From CAVVPY01 sp963750295 (GTDB lineage: Bacteria > Actinomycetota > Actinomycetes > Mycobacteriales > Jatrophihabitantaceae): DNA of 64,000 bases. Positions within the stretch are counted from its first letter, which is position 1. Every line of letters begins with the position of its first letter. The notes beneath the pieces are model-generated. The model searched no databases. It was not told the origin of the DNA and saw nothing but the letters and a program-made list of their open reading frames with translations. The stretch is from NCBI GenBank assembly GCA_963750295.1, contig CAVVPY010000001.1, positions 620,001 to 684,000 on the forward strand, in the 5' to 3' direction. Positions 59,516 through 64,000 of the stretch are shown here, in pieces. A program made the position numbers and the translations under genes.

Positions 59516-60069
59516 CTTTGGAGCACACCTACGACCCCGACACGCTGAACGAGGTCTACGCCGACCCGGACGCGGTGCGGACGCGGATCGCCGAGTTGCG
59601 CCGCGACCTGCTCGAGGCCCCCGACGAGATCGCCGAACTGCTCGCACGCGCCGACCTCGTCGACGTGCTGCGGGGGATCGGTGACCTCGACGACGCGCTG
59701 GACGAGGCGCACCGCGCCGCCGACCGTGCCGAGATCGCCGGCACCGCGGCGCAGCAGCACCTGGCCCGCCTCCGGCTCGCGCACGTGCACCAGCGCCGCG
59801 GCGAGTTCGTCGAGGCGAACCTGACTGTTGTCGAGCTGGAGGGGTCGCCGGGCCGGCTTCGGGCCGGTCATCGAGGCGCTCACCCGGCACGTGGCGGGGC
59901 TGAACGACTGTACTCGCAGCAGAACTGGACCGAGGCCCAGTTCAACTTCGCCGCGGCCATCGCGCTGCGCGAGACACTCGAGCTGTCCGCGGACGAGAAC
60001 GCGGCGTCCTACGCGGCGATCGAGGCCGTACGCCGCAAGCTCGCCGAGCTCAACGAGTCGCCGTCATGA
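59512..60069 (+). CDS. Helical-repeat (TPR-like) protein between ruvC and ruvA (frame disrupted)
   Basis: I do not know this gene from other ruv operons. It starts MTLEHTYDPDTLNEVYADPD and contains amphipathic helices resembling TPRs: DLVDVLRGIGDLDDALDEAHRAADRAEIAGT, QQHLARLRLAHVHQRRGEFVEANL, and NWTEAQFNFAAAIALRETL. A run of four G near 59841-59844 appears one too long, and one base is missing near 59908; corrected, the middle reads RRAGFGPVIEALTRHVAGLND then LYSQQNW. Corrected length is about 185 residues. ATGA overlaps with both ruvC and ruvA suggest it belongs to the SOS transcript. The role is unknown; a scaffold for the junction machinery is only a guess. Confidence 0.65.
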   Translation: MTLEHTYDPDTLNEVYADPDAVRTRIAELRRDLLEAPDEIAELLARADLVDVLRGIGDLDDALDEAHRAADRAEIAGTAAQQHLARLRLAHVHQRRGEFVEANLTVVELEGSPGRLRAGHRGAHPARGGAERLYSQQNWTEAQFNFAAAIALRETLELSADENAASYAAIEAVRRKLAELNESPS

Positions 60070-60675
60070 TCGCCAGCGTGCGCGGGACGGTCGCCGCGCT
60101 CGGCCCGGACGGCGCGGTCGTCGAGGTCGGCGGCGTCGGGCTGTCGGTCTCCTGCTCGCCCGGCACGCTGGCCCGGCTGCGCCTGGGCGAGACGGCCCGG
60201 CTGGCGACCAGCCTGGTCGTCCGCGAGGACTCGCTCACGCTCTACGGGTTCGCCGACGACGACGAGCGGGCGCTGTTCGAGCTGCTGCAGACCGCGAACG
60301 GCGTCGGGCCGAAGCTGGCGCAGACGATGCTCGCCGTGCACTCCGCCGCGCGAGCTGCGCCGGGCGATCGCGACCAGCGACTTCGCCTCGCTGACCGCCG
60401 TCCCGGGCATCGGCCGCAAGGGCGCGGAGCGGATCGTGATCGAGCTGCGCGACCGGATCGGCTCGATCGACGGCGCGGACGCCGTCGGCCTCGGCCGGCC
60501 GGGCTGACGCCCGTCGCGCCGTGGCGCGACCAGCTCGGCCACGCCCTCGCCGGCCTCGGCTTCTCGCGGCAAGGAGGCCGCCGACGCGATCGACGTGGTG
60601 TCGGCCGAGGCCGGCGACGCCCCGGACGTCGTCGGCCCTGCTGCGCCGCGCCATCCAGCTGCTCGGACGCGCCCG

Positions 60676-60679
<4 letters not shown>
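60066..60679 (+). CDS. ruvA: Holliday junction helicase subunit RuvA (frame disrupted)
   Basis: Binds four-way junctions and recruits RuvB. The N-terminal OB fold (MIASVRGTVAALGPDGAVVEVGG and LVVREDSLTLYGFADDDERALFELLQTANGVGPKLAQTML) is intact. Then frame changes occur near 60350 (extra base; continues AELRRAIATSDFASLTAVPGIGRKGAERI), 60500 (missing), 60570 (extra; KEAADAIDVV) and 60634 (extra; ALLRRAIQLLGRAR). The corrected protein ends at TGA 60677-60679, overlapping ruvB ATG, with about 204 residues, normal for RuvA. As written the helix-hairpin-helix domain would be lost. Confidence 0.87.
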
Positions 60680-61783
<1,104 letters not shown>

Positions 61784-61802
61784 GTCGACGCGTAGGGTCA
61801 CT

Positions 61803-62138
61803 GTGCGTGTACTGGCCCTACTCTGATCCCTCTGGTCCTGCTCGTTGGTCTGCTGCTCTACAGCCAGCGCAACGCGTCGTCGTCAGCTCGCCGAGGAGGC
61901 GATGCGCGCCGAGCGGATCGGGGTCGGCACCGAGGTCATGACGACCTCGGGCCTGTACGGGACGGTCGTGGGGCGCCACGACGACGGCACGGTCACGCTG
62001 TCGATCGCCCCTGGCGTCGAGGTGAAGTGGGCGCTGGCGGCCCTGCGCGACGCAGCCTCGGTACCGACGCAGTACCGGCGGGCGATCGACCGCACCGCCG
62101 AATCGAGCGACGGCGACGGGCGCACGTCCACCTCCTGA
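61803..62138 (+). CDS. yajC: Preprotein translocase accessory subunit YajC (frame disrupted)
   Basis: Small single-span protein associated with SecDF. The hydrophobic segment IPLVLLVGLLLYSQRN is readable from about 61826 but is out of frame with both the GTG at 61803 (a base seems missing near 61824) and the following RRRQLAEEAMRAERIGVGTEVMTTSGLYGTVVGRHDDGTVTLSIAPGVEVKW (an extra base near 61874). The latter is the conserved YajC domain. Corrected length is about 111 residues. Lies upstream of secD, as usual. Confidence 0.82.
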
Positions 62139-62327
62139 TCTCGGCCGCACAGTGCCGTCGGTCATACTGATGCACCGGATCGGTCGCGTTCGGCTCACGG
62201 TGCCGTAGTTGTGCCGTATGTCGCCGTGCTCCGTCCGTGCCGACCGCGGCCGCTACGGCCGTCACCACCCACCGAAATACCCGCTTGATCCGCACACTGA
62301 GACCTGAACGCCGAGGAGACAAACCCC

Positions 62328-64000
62328 GTGGCACCACCCGTCGGAACGTTGCGCGTCGGGCGCTACTTCCTCGCCCTGGTCGGCATTCTCGCGCTGCTGT
62401 ACGCCATCGTGTTCTGGCCCGGCCAGCGGCACACGCCCAAGCTGGGCCTTGACCTCGTCGGCGGCACGCAGGTGATCTTCACGGCCAAGACCGACAACGG
62501 GTCCACGCCGTCGTCCAGCAGCATGGAGCAGGCCAAGCAGATCCTCGAGGATCGCGTCAACGGCACCGGCGTGACCGAGGCGACGGTGATCATCCAGGGC
62601 AGCGACCAGTTGGTCGTCTCGATCCCGGGCGACAAGTCCTCGGACGTCAGCAAGCTCGGCGCGGCCGCGGTGCTGAACTTCCGAGGCCTCGTCGCGCCGC
62701 CGGTCCAGCTCGCGTGCTTGTCGCCGAGCGCCAACCCGTCGGCCAGCGGCTCGGCGTCGTCGGCTCCTGCCGCGTCGCCGAGCCCGACCGCGCCGGTGTC
62801 CGGAGCGGCCGCGTCCGCGACCCCGCTGACCGTGCCGCGAGCCGCGCCGGCGAGCGGGACGGCCACCACGGCACCGACCTCGCCCTCGGCGAAGCCCACG
62901 GCGAGCAGCGCACCGGCACCGACCCCGAGCGGCAGCACCACGCCGCAGCAGCCGCCCGCGTGCACGGCCGACCCGGTCGCGGCGGCGGCGAAGGCCGGCA
63001 AGTTCACCGTCCCGTTGACCGACACCGACTTCCAGAAGCTGCCCCAACCCCAGCAGGGCGCGCTCGCCGCGGCGCTGGCCAACTTCGACTGCGCCGCGGG
63101 CCAGACCGAGAAGGACATCCCCGACAGCTACTTCCTCGCCTGCGACTCCTCGCAGCGGGTGTTCCTGCTCGGCCCGGTGATCGTGGCCGGCAAGCAGATC
63201 AGCAGTGCCTCGGCCGTGGCGCCGAACCTCGCCAACGGCCAGACAGCCTGGACGGTCCGCCTCGAACTCAAGGGCTCGGGCCAGGCGAGGTGGGCCGACT
63301 ACACCGCCAAGCACAACGTGGGTGGGGTGGCACCGACCGCTGACATCACTGCGTGCGGCACAGGCACGCCGTGCGCGGACTACGTCGCGTTCACCCTCGA
63401 CGGCACGATCATCTCCAACCCGTACAACAACGAGACGATCAACGGCGGGTCCACCGAGATCACCGGCAGCTTCACCTCGTCCACGGCGCGTGACCTGGCG
63501 AACAAGCTGAAGTACGGTGCGCTGCCGCTCAGCTTCAAGACCGAGCAGGCACAGCAGGTGTCGGCGACACTTGGTAGCTCGCAGCTCAAGTCCGGCCTGC
63601 TCGCCGGCGGCATCGGGCTGATCCTGGTCGTCGTCTACTCGCTGATCTACTACCGCGCGCTCGGCATCGTCACGATCTTCTCGCTACTCGTGTCCGGCGC
63701 GTTGACCTACGCCTGCCTGGTCATGCTCGGGAACCAGATCGGGTTCACGCTCAGCCTGGCCGGTATCGCCGGCTTCATCGTCGCCGTCGGTATCACGGCC
63801 GACTCCTTCGTCGTCTTCTTCGAACGGCTCAAGGACGAGGTGCACGAAGGCAGGTCGGCACGCGTGGCAGTGCCACGCGCCTGGGTACGTGCTCGACGCA
63901 CGATTCTGTCGGCCGACACCGTCTCCTTCCTCGCCGCCGCGATCTTGTACTACTTCGCGGCCGGTGACGTGAAGGGCTTCGCCTTCACCCTGGGCCTCTC
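62328..64000 (+). CDS. secD: Protein translocase subunit SecD (C-terminus beyond window)
   Basis: Works with SecF to drive late protein export. At least 557 residues, open to the window edge. GTG 62328 follows GAGGAG at 62313-62318. The first TM (YFLALVGILALLYAIVFW) is followed by KLGLDLVGGTQVIF, the classical SecD motif, and a periplasmic domain. Residues about 127-213 form an Ala/Ser/Pro/Thr-rich insertion. From about 424 the RND-type membrane domain appears with LLAGGIGLILVVVYSLIYYRALG and AGFIVAVGITADSFVVFFERLKDEVHEG. The gap 62139-62327 holds no gene and no clear terminator. Confidence 0.94.
   Translation, partial: MAPPVGTLRVGRYFLALVGILALLYAIVFWPGQRHTPKLGLDLVGGTQVIFTAKTDNGSTPSSSSMEQAKQILEDRVNGTGVTEATVIIQGSDQLVVSIPGDKSSDVSKLGAAAVLNFRGLVAPPVQLACLSPSANPSASGSASSAPAASPSPTAPVSGAAASATPLTVPRAAPASGTATTAPTSPSAKPTASSAPAPTPSGSTTPQQPPACTADPVAAAAKAGKFTVPLTDTDFQKLPQPQQGALAAALANFDCAAGQTEKDIPDSYFLACDSSQRVFLLGPVIVAGKQISSASAVAPNLANGQTAWTVRLELKGSGQARWADYTAKHNVGGVAPTADITACGTGTPCADYVAFTLDGTIISNPYNNETINGGSTEITGSFTSSTARDLANKLKYGALPLSFKTEQAQQVSATLGSSQLKSGLLAGGIGLILVVVYSLIYYRALGIVTIFSLLVSGALTYACLVMLGNQIGFTLSLAGIAGFIVAVGITADSFVVFFERLKDEVHEGRSARVAVPRAWVRARRTILSADTVSFLAAAILYYFAAGDVKGFAFTLGL

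Overview
This is a GC-rich window (roughly 70% by eye) with dense, mostly intact, mainly single-copy housekeeping genes. The gene order is that of an Actinomycetota chromosome. The pgsA-patA-pimA block followed by pdxS-pdxT-yebC-ruvC-ruvA-ruvB-yajC-secD matches the order known from Mycobacterium tuberculosis (Rv2612c to Rv2587c, with insertions). The actinobacterial type-2 IleRS, the PriA-type HisA without a trpF nearby, the TIGR02234-type Trp-associated membrane protein and the T-box ahead of ileS point the same way. A free-living Frankia/Jatrophihabitans/Sporichthya-like lineage is plausible, but the genus cannot be fixed from sequence alone. I saw no rRNA, tRNA, CRISPR array, transposase or prophage gene.

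Layout. 0-3.3 kb: C-terminally cut ileS on the minus strand behind a T-box leader, with a divergent DUF167 gene. 3.7-6.1 kb: a DksA/TraR-like protein carrying a 20-copy Lys/Ala repeat, then lspA and rluD. 6.2-10.1 kb: trehalose genes otsA and otsB (convergent), a secreted trypsin-like protease and an L,D-transpeptidase lipoprotein. 10.2-13.7 kb: dnaE. 13.8-16.5 kb: small membrane proteins, a LON-domain protein and a repeat-rich surface protein. 16.6-24.4 kb: hisD-C-B-H-(membrane protein)-A, then an MFS transporter, an esterase and hisF. 24.5-30.8 kb: a two-component system, then hisI-trpE-(Trp membrane protein)-trpC. 30.8-34.8 kb: amidohydrolase and methyltransferase (minus), trpB-trpA. 34.8-38.3 kb: GH25 lysozyme, quinone oxidoreductase, lgt, a VIT1-type transporter. 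38.4-43.7 kb: a TetR-controlled acyl-CoA/oxidoreductase operon. 43.8-50.2 kb: ffh, a hairpin-flanked DUF559-type nuclease gene, a HerA-like ATPase and an EF-G-like GTPase. 50.4-53.8 kb: phosphatidylinositol mannoside genes. 53.8-57.2 kb: DUF3048 lipoprotein, pdxS, pdxT, yebC. 57.3-62.1 kb: esterase, M50 protease, SOS-controlled ruvC-(new protein)-ruvA-ruvB, yajC. 62.3 kb to the end: secD, cut by the window edge.

How the genes work together. Histidine and tryptophan synthesis share substrates and, through PriA, probably an enzyme. The lspA, lgt and secD/yajC genes serve secretion and lipoprotein maturation, and several lipoproteins are encoded nearby. PgsA, PatA and PimA build the mannosylated phosphatidylinositol of the envelope. 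A recurring feature is a TANNNT -10 hexamer 6-8 nt upstream of ATG or GTG, which indicates leaderless transcription and resolves many start codons.

Two things stand out. First, a DUF559/Vsr-like nuclease gene sits between two copies of the same 14-bp-armed hairpin, which looks like a self-contained cassette. Second, from about 58.15 to 61.9 kb nearly every gene carries single-base indels (about 16 in 3.7 kb). These most likely reflect unpolished consensus sequence rather than biology. A further pair of frame changes sits in the surface protein near 15.75-15.90 kb. Start positions, domain calls and frameshift sites were read by eye, without database searches.
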